Below are positions 12,548-23,209 of a DNA stretch of 64,000 bases, piece by piece. Position 1 is the first letter of the stretch; each line of letters begins with the position of its first letter. The notes below the pieces were generated by a model. That model did not search any database and was not told the DNA's origin. It saw only the letters and a program-made list of their open reading frames with translations. This DNA is from Tenrec ecaudatus (taxonomy: Eukaryota > Chordata > Mammalia > Afrosoricida > Tenrecidae). The stretch lies in the NCBI RefSeq assembly GCF_050624435.1, contig NC_134535.1:75636494-75700493 (forward strand), written 5' to 3'. Both the position numbers and the translations under genes were made by a program.

Positions 12548-12785
12548 TTTTAAAAATCAGTTTGCTGGGGGCTCTTATTATAACCATCCATCGTGTCAAG
12601 CACATTTGTACATTTGATGCCATCATTTTCAAAACATTTTCTTCCTACTTGAGCCTTTGGTATCTGCTTCTCATTTCCCCCTCCCTCCCTCCCTCCCTCC
12701 CTCATGAGCCCTTGATAATTTGTGAATTAATATTATCTTTTCATGTCTTACACTGTCCGATGTCTCCAGAGGGAGGGTTTTTAAC
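12548..12785 (-). mobile_element. Tenrec-type long retroposon, 5'-truncated 3' end
   Basis: Antisense copy of the retroposon described at 54,215-56,440. From left to right it shows the complement of the poly(A)/CCCCCAATAAA end, the CACATTTGTACATT block, the purine-rich tract and the ATTATCAAGGGCTCATGAGGG segment. It lies in RAB5B intron 1. Confidence 0.75.
12681..12702. repeat. (TCCC)n tetranucleotide repeat
   Basis: Five TCCC/CCCT units inside an antisense copy of the tenrec-type retroposon; this corresponds to the purine-rich tract of that element. Confidence 0.85.
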
Positions 12786-13392
12786 TGTCACTAATTCCTG
12801 TGAAGTATTCAAAGTAGTTGGATTTTGTTTTTAGTCACAGTAAAGTGATCAAACTTTAGTTGGCCTAAAGAAAACCCAGATCTACCCACAAATACCCTGA
12901 ATCCCCAGGATCTCCTTCCCCTGGCCCCTCAGTATTGAATGAGAGATTTACTTGAGGGATTCAGGGTAAAAGACACCTCCCCTAAAGGCAGGGGGGTAGC
13001 GTCTGTTTCTGAACCCTTCAAACACGACAAGTCCTGAAAGCATTTCTGATGATCTATCCAGGGTCCTATTACGAGGAAACCTAACCATTCTCATTTCTGG
13101 CTGAACTCTTAGGAAAGAACCAAAAAGCCACATTCAGTATCAATTTTTCACCTAGCTTCCACCACCTCTCCCAAGTCTGAAAGACGGTAAGCTTGATCTA
13201 GTCTTAACTTGCAGCTGTCTGACTGGTGCTTAGGGATTAGATTGCCCACTGCACCAAACAGCCCGACAGCTGTAGCCCTCCAGACTTGCGGCAGAGAGAG
13301 ATGTATCTTCCTAACCCATGCAGGAGTTGCCAGTACATAGTATACAGAATAAGTCTTCAAGTGATACATTTTTGATGAATGACTAAATAGAC

Positions 13393-13523
13393 CACCAACT
13401 GCTCCTCAGAAGACAAGGCTTTCTACTGTAATGAGTTACAGTCTCAGAAACCCACAGGGACAGTGCTGCTCTGGCATCTAGGGTCGTTAAGTAGTCCGAA
13501 ATGACTCAATGGCAGTGAGACTG
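13393..13523 (+). mobile_element. AfroSINE fragment
   Basis: Carries the AfroSINE body: GAGTTACAGTCTCAGAAACC, then CACAGGGACAGT, then a degenerate ACTCAATGGCAGTGAG end. RAB5B intron 1. Confidence 0.75.
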
Positions 13524-13939
13524 TTTTTTCTTTATGGACTTGGAAAATTGGAGGGCATGGAAAATTGATGGAGAAGTGGAAGGTAGAGGAGAGAGAAGTT
13601 GGGACCTTTATAATAATCTGGACCGGAATGCTTCTCATCCTGCTGGTTCTAAGGAGAATCAAGAAGGCTATGTGTGAAACCTAAGCATTGCTTGGCTTTA
13701 CTTGTTCAAATTCACCTTTCTCACCTACGGTTGAGCTTAGGTGCTGCACACATGACACTCTATGGATGTGAGGAAACACTTTTCCACTTTCTGGAGTGGC
13801 TTTGGAGATGATTCAGGTTAAAAATCTCAGCAGCTCTACTTACTACGAGTAAAGACCTAAAGCATACAAAACAAAAGCTTCCCAAAACATATGCCCTGAG
13901 GAGGGTCCAATTCTCTGGATTTACATTCTAGTTCTACAC

Positions 13940-14120
13940 ACTTGTTATGTAGTCTTGGGGAAAGTACCAGCCGTGTGCGTGCGCGGGTTTCCTTCATTGG
14001 TACATTGGTCAAACAGGGAGAACAACCTTGTGAGCACCTTTGAGGACTAAATGCAGTAATGTGGAAAGAACTTAAAATAGTAGTTAACATCAAGTGCTCA
14101 ATAAGCATTAAGCTACTAAT
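13940..14120 (+). repeat. MIR-like fragment (old tRNA-derived SINE)
   Basis: Degenerate MIR pattern: GGGGAAAGTACC, then TTCATTGGTACATTGG, then AGGACTAAATGCAGTAATG and CAAGTGCTCAATAAGC. Recognised by eye only. Confidence 0.45.
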
Positions 14121-14704
14121 TTTTAATAGGGTACCTAAAACATTTCTCTGGCTGACCATGATCTCCCACCTTTGTACTATGGAAAAGGGATCACCTCATT
14201 AAGTAGCCAGGAGGATTACGGTGAAATGGCTATGGTGTGCGTAAATAGAAGATAGGTCTTATTATTTTTGTGGTACTGGTTCACAGAAAATGTCAATTTA
14301 CATCTTCAATATCTCAAAGTAATACTCCAATATTAGTTGTTATCAATATATTCCTATGGCAAGAATATGAATGAGTTATGGAGAAAACAAGGGTGTGTGG
14401 ACAGAGCAAAACAACATAAAGATGGAGTGAGAACTCAGTCCCAAAGTAGACCAGGTTAAGACAGAGGATTAGGACAAATCATTCTGTTGCAACTGGTTAT
14501 TCTGTAGCCCCCTAAGCCACTAAGCCCCAAGAATCCACAGATAAATGTACCATTTTGTAATGAAGTTTTTACTTGACTATGATGAAATAGTCTTATCAAA
14601 TTTCCCATAATTTATTCATTTTAAAAGTATCCCTTAAGAGATTTCTAACTTTTTACTCTTGATACCAATTCTCTTTATTTTTTATTTTATCTTTTAAAAA
14701 TCAT

Positions 14705-16619
14705 TTTATGTGGAGTAGGGAACCAGTGGAGAGGTCTGAGGGGCCAGCCCTAATCCCAACTACTACGTGGATACCTGCCCCTCCCCCCAGAATAATTTAT
14801 TTCAAAGGATGGCACTGAATCAGCTCCGAGAGAGGGAAATATCTGATTGGAACATAAGGGAGCAGATGAAGGGGGAGGAGGAGAGAGTGGAGCACATCCT
14901 GGCCCACCAGGCCTTGAGGATGATGTTCCCAATTAAGAGCAGCCAGTCCACAGAGAGGACCACATGGCCAGCCCAATATGAGACACGTCCCTCACTGACC
15001 CATAATATCCCTACAGGGGACAACACCGGAAACACAGTGTGAGAATTGAGCCCGATCTGATCCTGCCACACTGAGGTAAAACACTAAGGGGGTGCATCAG
15101 AACAGCAAGGGATCAGAGCGGCGAAGTCCCCAGGGAATGCTGAAGGTGGACTTTGGGGCCAGGGCTTGGTGCCCCAAACAGACTGTACCGGAAAACACTC
15201 CTAAAGGCCAACAAACAGTCCTTGAACTAACTACAAGCTTTTCTTTCTGGTTGTGTTGTCATTGTTTTTTGTTGTTGCTTTGTTGTATATTGTTGCTTGG
15301 CTTTACTCTGTCTTGTTTTTGTGCATGTTATTATCTCTGCAGGTCTGTCTAAATAACATAGGCTGGATGAACAATCTGGAGGAGAAAACAACGGGACCAA
15401 CAGTTGTGGGGGACATGGGAGAGGGGGAAAGGAAGTGGTGTTAACAAACCCTGGGACAAGGGAACAAGGGATCCGAATCGGTGGTGAGGAGGGTGTGGAG
15501 GCCTGGTAGGCATGATCAAGGGTAACGTAACAAAAAGAAATTACTGAAACACCAATGAAGACTGAGCATGATAGTGGGACATGAAGAAAGTAAAATGAAA
15601 TAGAGGAAAGAGCTAGGAGGCAAAAGGCATTTATAGAGGTCTAAATAAAGGCATGTACATATGTAAATATATTTATATATGAGGATGGGGAAATAGAGCT
15701 ATGTGCATATATTTATAGGGTTAGTATTAAGGTAGCAGAAGGACATTGGGCCTCCACTCAAGTACTCCCTCAATACAAGAAAACTTTTTCTTTTAATTGG
15801 CATTCTATGATGCTCACCTTTCTGACACAATCACTTAAGACAAATGGGTGCATAAGCAAATGTGGTGAAGAAAGCTGATGGTGCCCGGCTATCAAAAGAT
15901 ATAGCATCCGTGGTCTTAAAGGCTTGAAGGTAAACAAGCGGCCATCTAGCTCAGAAGCAACAAAGCCCACATGGAAGAAGCACACCTGTGCGATCACAAG
16001 TTGTTGAGGGATCAGATATCAGGCATCAAAGAATAAAAAAAAATCAAATCATTGTGCATGAGGTGGGGGGAAGTACAGAGTGGAGACCCAAAGCCCATTT
16101 GTAGGCCACTGTATATCCCATTACAGAAGGGTCTCTTGGAGGTGACAGCCAGTCAGGGTTCGTTGTAGCAATGATAAAACATACAGCTTTCCATTAGTTC
16201 CTAAATGCTTCCTCCACACCCACTATCATGATCCTATCATCCCAATTCTACCTTACAAATCTGGCTAAACCAGAGGATGTACACTGGTACAGATAAGAAC
16301 TGAAAACACAGGGAATCCAGGGCAGATGATCCCTTCAGGACTGGGAGGTTGGAGGGAGGGTGGGTTGGAAAGAGGGAACCGATTACAAGGATCTACATGT
16401 GACCTCCTCCCTGGGGGTCTGACAACAGAAAAGTGGGTGAAGGGAGACATTGGACAGGGCAGGATATGACAAAATAATTTATAAATTATCAAGGGCTCAT
16501 GAGGGAGGGGAAAAATGAGTTGCTGATGCCAGGGGCTTAAGTGGAGAGCAAATGTTTTGAGAATGACGAGGGCAATGAATGTACAAATGTGCTGACACAA
16601 TGGATGTATGTATGGATTT
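14705..16619 (+). mobile_element. Tenrec-type long retroposon, 1.9-kb copy
   Basis: Near-continuous copy in sense orientation that matches the copy at 54.5-56.4 kb along its length. The shared part starts with CCAGTGGAGAGGTCTG and includes a block that can be read as REQMKGEEERVEHILAHQAL. Further on it has TTTATAGAGG, the GGCCTCCACTCAAGTACTCC block, the TACAAATCTGGCTA block and the terminal GACACAATGGATGTATG. It lacks its own tail because it abuts the inverted copy at 16,620. It is a LINE-type retroposon by its behaviour (poly(A) end, target duplications elsewhere), but the autonomous parent is not visible here. Confidence 0.75.
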
Positions 16620-17437
16620 TAAAAATCATTTTATTGGGGACTCGGACAACTCTTATCACAATCCATACATCCATCCACGGTGTAAAGTACATTTGTACAT
16701 TCATTGCCCTCGTCATTCTCAAAACATTTGCTCTCCACCTAAGCTCCTGTTATCAGCTTCTCATTTTTCCCCTCTCTCCTTGCTCACCCCTCGTGAACCC
16801 TTGGTAATTTATGTTATTATTATTTTGTCAAGTCTTACACTGTCTAATGTCTCCCTTCACCCACTTTTCTGTTGTCTGTCCTCCAGGGAGAAGGTTATAT
16901 GTAGATACTTGTGATAGTTGTGTGCGGGGGGGGGGGGGTGAGCATTTAGGAACTACAGGAAAGCTATATGTTTCATCATTGGTACATCGCACCCTGACTG
17001 GATTGTCCAGTTGCCCACAGATGGGCTTCGGATATCCACTCTGCACTCCCCACTCATTCACAATGGTATGATTTTCTGTTCTTTGATGCCTGATACCTGA
17101 TCCCATTGACACCTCGTCATCACACAGACGGGTATGCTTCTTCCATGTGGGCTTTGTTGCTTCTGAGCTAGATGGCCGCTTGTTTACCTTTAAGCCTTTA
17201 AGACCTCAGATGCTATCTCTTTTGATAGTTGGGCACCATCAGCTTTCTTCACCACATTTGCTTATGCATCCACTTTGTCTTCAGCGATCTTATTGGGAAG
17301 GTGAGCATCATGGAATGACAGTTTAATAGAACACAGTGTTCTTGCATTGAAGGAGTACTTGAGTGGAGGCCCAATGTCCTTCTGCTACCTTAATACTAAA
17401 CCTATAAATATATGCACATAGATGTATTTCCCCACCA
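16620..17437 (-). mobile_element. Tenrec-type long retroposon, inverted copy
   Basis: Antisense copy that begins with its tail complement (TTTTAAAAATCATTTTATTG) directly at the end of the preceding sense copy. It then runs back through the same blocks to the complement of GGAGTACTTGAGTGGAGGCC. A 12-G run near 16,925 marks an internal loss relative to the other arm. It forms a large imperfect palindrome with 15.7-16.6 kb. Confidence 0.75.
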
Positions 17438-17999
17438 ATTCTCTTTAAAGAATAGCATACATTTGTACATGTCTCATGAAAAGCCTCCATGACATAGTAA
17501 AAAAAAAAAAAAGTTGTAGCACAGAGCACATGGTCATATCCTATTTCCCAAAAGCAAAACAAAATTTAGTACAGAAAAAGGTAGGGAAGGATACATATAC
17601 ACTTGCTAAGTGGTTAATTCTGAGTAAAGTAGGATTGAAGAGAGTCATATGTGACACATTTTCAGTTTTTTACCTCTATACATTTCTTATTTTTTCCCAG
17701 CAGGGTACACATCTTTAAAAAATATTTTCCCAAGTTTTTTCTCTTTTTTTTGCATTTGTTTTTAAAATAATGGTGTTGGATGGTAGATGTTATTTTGTAG
17801 CAGTCTTAGTTGGAAATTCTTTTTAAAAATCACCAAATTAGAAATTCGTCTCTGAAACACGAATTCTAGGACATCAGTACTACAGGAATCAGTGCTAACC
17901 ATCCTTTGATCCACTTCAGAGTTCATTAGCTCTTTCCCCTCAAAATTTTCGAGTGGCATTTCTCAAACTATAGGTTATAAGGCAACACAAAAAAAGATG

Positions 18000-18172
18000 A
18001 CATCTATTCAGTGGATTCTGATTCAAAGTGACCTGACAGGGCAGAGTTTACAAAGCCACATGGAAAGCAGACTGCCACATCTAACTCCCAGAGTCCCTAG
18101 TGGATTATTTGAACCACTGACTTTTTTTTGGTTAGCAACCAAGCACTTTAACCACTGTGCGATCAGGGATCC
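18000..18172 (-). mobile_element. AfroSINE, antisense
   Basis: Complement of the AfroSINE. GGATTCTGATTCAAAGTGACC corresponds to the 'CGACTCGATGGCAG' end; AGCAGACTGCCACATCTAAC and a tRNA-like head (CACTTTAACCACTGTGCGAT) follow. RAB5B intron 1. Confidence 0.75.
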
Positions 18173-18189
18173 TTTGTAAGGCAAATACA

Positions 18190-18345
18190 CCAAACCAAAT
18201 CAAACTGTTACCAGTCATTTGGACTCACAGCAACGCTATAGGACAGAGTCTCACCTTTCTCCAGAGGAGCAGCTGGTGGTGACAAACTGCTGGCCTTGTG
18301 GTTAGCAGCGGAACTCAACCACTAGGCCAGTAGGGCCCCCCTTGT
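18190..18345 (-). mobile_element. AfroSINE, antisense, second copy
   Basis: Blocks GGACTCACAGCAACGCTATA, GGAGCAGCTGGTGG and GCCTTGTGGTTAGCAGCGG match an antisense AfroSINE, 20 bp from the previous copy. Confidence 0.75.
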
Positions 18346-18879
18346 AAGGCAATAATAACCTTGAAATTACTTGGTGGATCATGATCATTATGAAAGAAAG
18401 AGTACAGGGTGGGTGAGGAAGGAGAGAGAACAAAAAGTATACCGAGGGCATTAAAGCAGTAAGAGAATGATTTGTGAAAACGTTTTATTTGTGTGTGTAT
18501 GTAACTGTATATACACTAAGTTACAATGTAACTTGGTTTTTAACTGACTCATGGTTGAAAAAGTTTACAAAACACTCCTTTGAAGAAGCCTGATATTGAA
18601 AGTTAAACTAGTCAAGATGGGAGGGAAGTTTAGTTCACTTGCCAATTTAGGAGTATAACTATGGTCACTAATAGAGCACATCCAGATGAAATTAAGATGA
18701 AACAGAAAATAGTTCTCCAGGGACCAGGATTTCTTAACCATGCTCCTGCTAAAGTTCTATAGAAATTAGGAAAGTAAGAAAGGCCAAACTTAATGGAGTG
18801 GTAAGGGTTTGGGTTTGCCATGCAGCCCGTTGTGATTTTTTTTTTTTTTGAGGACTCTTACCCTTAAGAGTTTCAAACT

Positions 18880-19082
18880 CCCTAATAAAATGTAAAAGAA
18901 GAAAAGAGAAAAAAATGATTAGGGCAAAGACTGTACAGATGTGCTTTATACAATTGATGTATGTATATGTATGAACTGTGAAAAGAATTGTATGAGCCCC
19001 CAAAAATTGTTAAAATAAATTTTTAAAAAAAAGAAGGAAAAAAAAAAAGAAATAAAATCAGCATGAGTGTGAAAAAAAAAAA
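18880..19082 (+). mobile_element. Tenrec-type retroposon 3' end inserted in the U6 chimera
   Basis: Truncated 3' end of the abundant retroposon (GCAAAGACTGTACAGATGTG, then ATTGTATGAGCCCCC) with a long A-rich tail. It is bounded by an exact 14-bp target duplication AAGAGTTTCAAACT at 18,866-18,879 and 19,083-19,096. It is younger than the U6 chimera that it splits. Confidence 0.85.
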
Positions 19083-19137
19083 AAGAGTTTCAAACTTTAT
19101 TTACCTCGTTGGGTTACAGATGGTACACATGCCCCTT

Positions 19138-19244
19138 AAAAATATGGAACGCTTCACGAATTTGCGTGTCAACCTTGCGCAGGGGCCATGCTAATCTTCT
19201 CTGTATCATTCCAATTTTAGTATATGTGCTGCCGAAGCGAGCAC
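19138..19244 (-). pseudogene. U6 spliceosomal snRNA pseudogene (full-length, 107 nt)
   Basis: Begins GTGCTCGCTTCGGCAGCACA and ends with the U6 GTTCCATATTTTT terminus. It includes the ACAGAGA box and the AGCATGGCCCCTGCGCAAGG segment. By eye only two bases differ from human U6 (in the GGAACGAT and GGATGAC regions). It has no TATA box at about -25 and no proximal sequence element on its 5' side, where a target duplication starts at once. It is therefore most likely a retrocopy and not a working U6 gene. Confidence 0.9.
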
Positions 19245-20539
19245 CCGTTGTGATCTTAAGATACTCCATTTCTCTTTCTGAGTCCCACCTTCTAAGGATT
19301 TGGGGGGTAGGGTGGGAGGGGTGTTGAGGAATGAGAGTGGCCAAGAGTGGAATTTTAATTTTAATTCATTGCCAATGTCCTGAGATTCTTAGACTTCTTT
19401 AGCAGGATGAACTTTTTAAAATTTATTTCTGTCATTTCATATACTGTATCTCATAGGAAAAGATAGACTTTAATCATAACTCTAAACTTAAAATCAGGAA
19501 AAAGACATACTAGAAAAAATGACACATAAATAAATTGATCAAGTTTCCTTCGGGGGCCATACAAATACCATACTCTCAAGAAACAACAGGAAAAAGTACT
19601 AACTGGTTCCCTTCAAGTTATTCCCTCACATTTTTATCCAATTCAAAGCATGTAATCCAAGGAGGAGAATATTAAACCTCAGGATTATCCCTCTACAGTA
19701 CGGAGATTAGACTGGGCTGCAATCTCCTGGTCAGATACATCAGTCTCAGCCTGGGAAATCAGTCCGGGGCTGTGACAGTATGAAGACAGAAAACAGTCAC
19801 AGATGTACTGTGGCTGCAAACACCCTGCTGCTAACCCCTATAGTTGGGAAGCCAAGTCAGACCCAGACCCACCCAATCCACAAAATTAGTAAATAATTGG
19901 TTAAGAAAATCTACCTCCCACCCCAACGTGCAACCTCAATCATATTGCTTACCTTTTTGGTTCACAGTAACTAATGGGCTATCTTTATAGGTTTGACCCT
20001 TAGTCTCAACATTTATTAGAAAGGATATCATATTTTTTAATGTAGCTAGACTCTGAAATGAAAGAAATGAAGTACTATGTGCAGGATTCAATTGTTGTTA
20101 AGACGTGGCAATGGGCAAAAAGAAATCATAACCAACCAATCAGTAGTGTGATGACTATACCTTTAAAGCTGAGGCAAAAGAATGAGCACAATGAGCAGAG
20201 TACGCTTCCCTCCAACCCTTCCGCTCAAAGAGAAGAGATCTGATTTAACTTTTGAAAAAGACAGTTGCTTCCTGTCAGATGATGCATTAACTAAGGAGGG
20301 CTGGGGTTCAACCACTGTATCAGCCCCTTTGAGGAGCAGGAAGGAGGCTGGCTGAAGGGGCAGGCTCTCTCCAGTGTGGGCAGCTCTCTGAGCAGACCCA
20401 ACAGGAAACCTTTCTTAGCTTGCCGAGCAAGCCTCTGTAGTTAGCTACACCACCTACAGGTGGGCCTCCAGAAGTGGACCATCTCTCAACCGAGACACAA
20501 TACCCTCTACATAGCCCTGGAGTCCAGCTAAGTTCCAAA

Positions 20540-20655
20540 TGTCAGCCCTGTAAGCTTAGTTAGCCAGATGAAAGGGCACTTAGTCCAGACTCCTTATTTT
20601 ATAGTTAAGGAAACTGAGGTACATACAAATTAATCAGTGTTATCAAGTATTACCA
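20540..20655 (-). repeat. MIR-like fragment
   Basis: Contains the MIR-type core TTATAGTTAAGGAAACTGAG. Old, diverged; RAB5B intron 1. Confidence 0.4.
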
Positions 20656-20689
20656 TATATTCAGCTGCCTAGTAGCAATCCTACGCCCT

Positions 20690-20860
20690 TTTCTCGTGCT
20701 CTGGATTATTATCACGATTGGAACCCACCCAGAGACACCCAGATGGGCTTGGCAACCTCCTTCCAAGAGGTCACAGCCTGAAAAAGTCCTGTGGTTACAG
20801 GGCTCCCACAACCATAGCGCCACCGTGAGTTGGCACTGACTCAGCAGCAACTAACCTGAG
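20690..20860 (+). mobile_element. AfroSINE, degenerate
   Basis: Weak match: CTGTGGTTACAGGGCTCCC and the end block GAGTTGGCACTGACTCAGCA. RAB5B intron 1. Confidence 0.45.
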
Positions 20861-20867
20861 GGGGACT

Positions 20868-21125
20868 GATTGCACCCCATCCCAAGAGGGATGAACAACA
20901 GACACGTGGGTGAAGGAAGACAGCGGATGGTGTAAGATATGAAAATAACAATAATTTATCAAGGGCTCAAAAAGGTCGGCGGGGGGGCGAGGAGCTGATA
21001 CCAAGGATTCAAGCAGAAAGAAAATGTTTTGAAAATGATGATGGCAACATATGCACAAATGTGATTGATATAATTGATGTATGGATTAAGAGCTGTAAGA
21101 GCCCCCAATAAAATGATTTTTTAAA
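20868..21125 (+). mobile_element. Tenrec-type long retroposon, 5'-truncated
   Basis: Sense 3' end: GACAGCGGATGGTGTAAGAT, then AATTTATCAAGGGCTC, GAAAATGTTTTGAAAATGAT and the tail GAGCCCCCAATAAAATGATT. RAB5B intron 1. Confidence 0.8.
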
Positions 21126-21784
21126 ATCGAACCTCAAGTTTCATAGAAGTTAATTAAAAGGATGCTAATTTATCTTAAAAGAAGTGGGAGGTGCTGATCT
21201 CCAAAGAGGGGACCAGGACAGGAACAAGGACCTAGACTAGACAGTTTGACTCTGTTCACCTTATATAAGTACTTGCTTTGGGACTATCAACAAATTACAA
21301 AGACTCAGGCTTGCCCTGGGAATTGTTCTGACAGAAGGATTCAACCACTTTAATGTCTCTTTAGGACATCTTGACCCAACCTTGCCAACAGTTGGGATAC
21401 TGGCAATTCAATGGAAGACAAAAGTGTCAAGAGACTACCTTTGTAGGACTCAGTGGGCTTAGGGATTAACAGGAGAGCCTTGCTAAGTAAGGAAGGCAGG
21501 GAAATGGCTAGTGAATACCTTCAATTCCTCTCCAGTTTTCCTTAGGCCCCCAAACTTGAACCAAGAGTTCCTTCACTTGGCTTTCATTGTGGTGATCCAG
21601 TGTCACCCAGTGAGTCACTGGTTTAAATGAGAGCCCTTCTCTTTTCCACCCTCTCCCTTAAAATAGTTCTCCAAGAGGCCAAAAACTAGTCTCTTATGGT
21701 AGTACAAACTCCTTACTACTGACCAACAAAAGGTTGAGATGTCTCTCCCCACAATGTCTGCCTAATTAGTATCTTTAAAGGCCA

Positions 21785-22190
21785 AGGCGTCCTGGCGGTA
21801 TAGTAGCTATGTGCTGGGTCGCTAGCCCCAAGGTAGGCAGTTTGAAGGCAAGCAGCCACTCCATAGGAGAAAGACGAGGGTTTTCACTCCTGTAAAGAGT
21901 CACAGACTCAGAAACCCACAGGCAGTTCTATGCTGATCTATAAACCAAACTCATTGCCATCCAGTTATTCTGACTTATCGCAACCCTTTATGACAGAGTA
22001 TAATTACCCGTGGGGATTCCTAAGACTAGAACTCTTTATAGGAGTAGAAAGCCCTTCTTTCAGGGGTGGGGGTGGTTTCAAACTTCAAACCCCCTGTGGA
22101 CACCCCAAAGCATCAGAGCACATGCCACCAGGGCGCCTACCCTGTACTACAGGGTCTCTATATGTCGGAATTGACCTGAGAGAAGTTTGT
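21785..22190. mobile_element. AfroSINE cluster (sense copy followed by antisense copy)
   Basis: 21,785-21,937 is a sense copy (GCCACTCCATAGGAGAAAGA, then AGAGTCACAGACTCAGAAAC). 21,940-22,133 is an antisense copy (AACTCATTGCCATCCAG to CCACCAGGGCG). About 22,134-22,190 looks like the end of another sense copy (CTACAGGGTCTCTATATGTC). Confidence 0.7.
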
Positions 22191-22569
22191 CTGTTTCTTC
22201 GTTGGGGTGTTTGTGTGCTGGTTGTTTTAAAAACCACACTCAAATGTCACCTTCTTTGTGAAATCGTGCTTAATTACCCTTTCACTTCAGGGGAACTCAT
22301 CATTGCTTCCTCGGGGATCCCACAGTTTTAAAACTGTACTTCGTAAGAGTCCTGATTAAAATGGGGGTAAATGCAGGAAGGATATCAAATCCCATTGAAT
22401 CCAGACTTCCTGGAGGCTGGAAGAACCCACCTGCCTACACAACGGCACTGAGATCATCTTTAAACCAGAAAATATACCCTGAAGTTTTCTTTAAACCAAA
22501 CAACAGTTTAGCCTAAGTAGTAAAGAAGGTATTCCTTCAGCACTATGGTCTTTTAAGAACTCTCTGAAT

Positions 22570-22985
22570 CAGTGGTTCTCAACCTTCCTAATGCTGCGAT
22601 CCCTTAATACAGGTCCTCATGTTGTGGTGACCCCCCAACCATAAAATTATTTTCATTACTACTTCATAACTATAATTTTGCTGTTATGAATCGTATTGTA
22701 AATATCTGATATGTGGGATGTATTTTCATTGTTACAAATTGAACATAATTAAAGCGGTGATTCATCACAAAAACAGTATGTAATTATATATTGTGAAATA
22801 TTTATTTCCAATAACAAAAAAATGAAATTTTCTCTTGTAGCAAAGGTAATAGTCTTCACGCCGGGTACCTGTGTGTGGGCCTATCTGCATGTGGGTGAAC
22901 CCACCTGGAGACAGATTCTTGGTTCATAAGACCACCGGAAATGTTTTCCAATGGTCTTAGGCGACCCATAAGTTGAGAACCGCTG
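22570..22985 (+). mobile_element. SPIN (Space Invader) hAT DNA transposon, non-autonomous
   Basis: Terminal inverted repeats match SPIN: the left end starts CAGTGGTTCTCAACCTT and the right end finishes TTGAGAACCGCTG. The interior also matches the family: GTGGTGACCCCCCAACC, ATTATATATTGTGAAATATT, TATCTGCATGTGGGTGAACC and CATAAGACCACCGGAAATG. A short internal piece near the right end is missing relative to my memory of the family. No transposase is encoded. The flanking 8-mers (CTCTGAAT and ATCTATAT) share five bases and keep the TCT of the hAT target pattern, so the duplication is eroded or the insertion old. RAB5B intron 1. Confidence 0.9.
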
Positions 22986-23207
22986 ATCTATATGGATCAA
23001 GAATAATTCTGGTGACTTGGGGGGTTCCATTCTGGGATGCTAACCAAAGAGTCAACAATTCAAAGTCATCAGCTACTCCATCGAAGAAAGATAGGCTGTC
23101 TGCTCCTGTAAAGATTTACAGCTTTGGGGATCCACAGGGGCAGTCCTATCCTGTGCTACAGGGTCACTATGAGTCAGAACTGATTCAATGGCAATGAGTT
23201 TATATGG
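22986..23207 (+). mobile_element. AfroSINE next to SPIN
   Basis: Sense copy with GGGATGCTAACCAAAGAGTC, GTAAAGATTTACAGC, CTACAGGGTCACTATGAGTC and GATTCAATGGCAATGAG. Confidence 0.75.
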
Positions 23208-23209
23208 GA

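Larger units (their letters stand above)
18827..19254 (-). mobile_element. U6 snRNA-mRNA chimeric retrocopy with target-site duplication
   Basis: Read on the minus strand: a 10-bp target duplication (CCGTTGTGAT on the plus strand, 19,245-19,254 and 18,827-18,836), then a complete U6 copy (19,244-19,138). Next comes a short unrelated sequence with AATAAA at 19,101-19,096, then a poly(A) run next to the far duplication. The tract between the U6 part and the tail is split by a later insertion (18,880-19,082). This is the signature of L1-type template switching from U6 RNA to a polyadenylated mRNA. The mRNA donor was not recognised. Confidence 0.85.

Noticed and set aside
14767-15042. Small gene encoding the EEERVEHILAHQAL block
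   Set aside because: The same block recurs in another repeat copy at 54.6 kb; it belongs to a dispersed retroposon, not to a host gene.
19138-19244. Functional U6 snRNA gene
   Set aside because: Sequence is near perfect, but it is flanked by a target duplication, fused to an mRNA tail and lacks the external PSE/TATA promoter that U6 needs.
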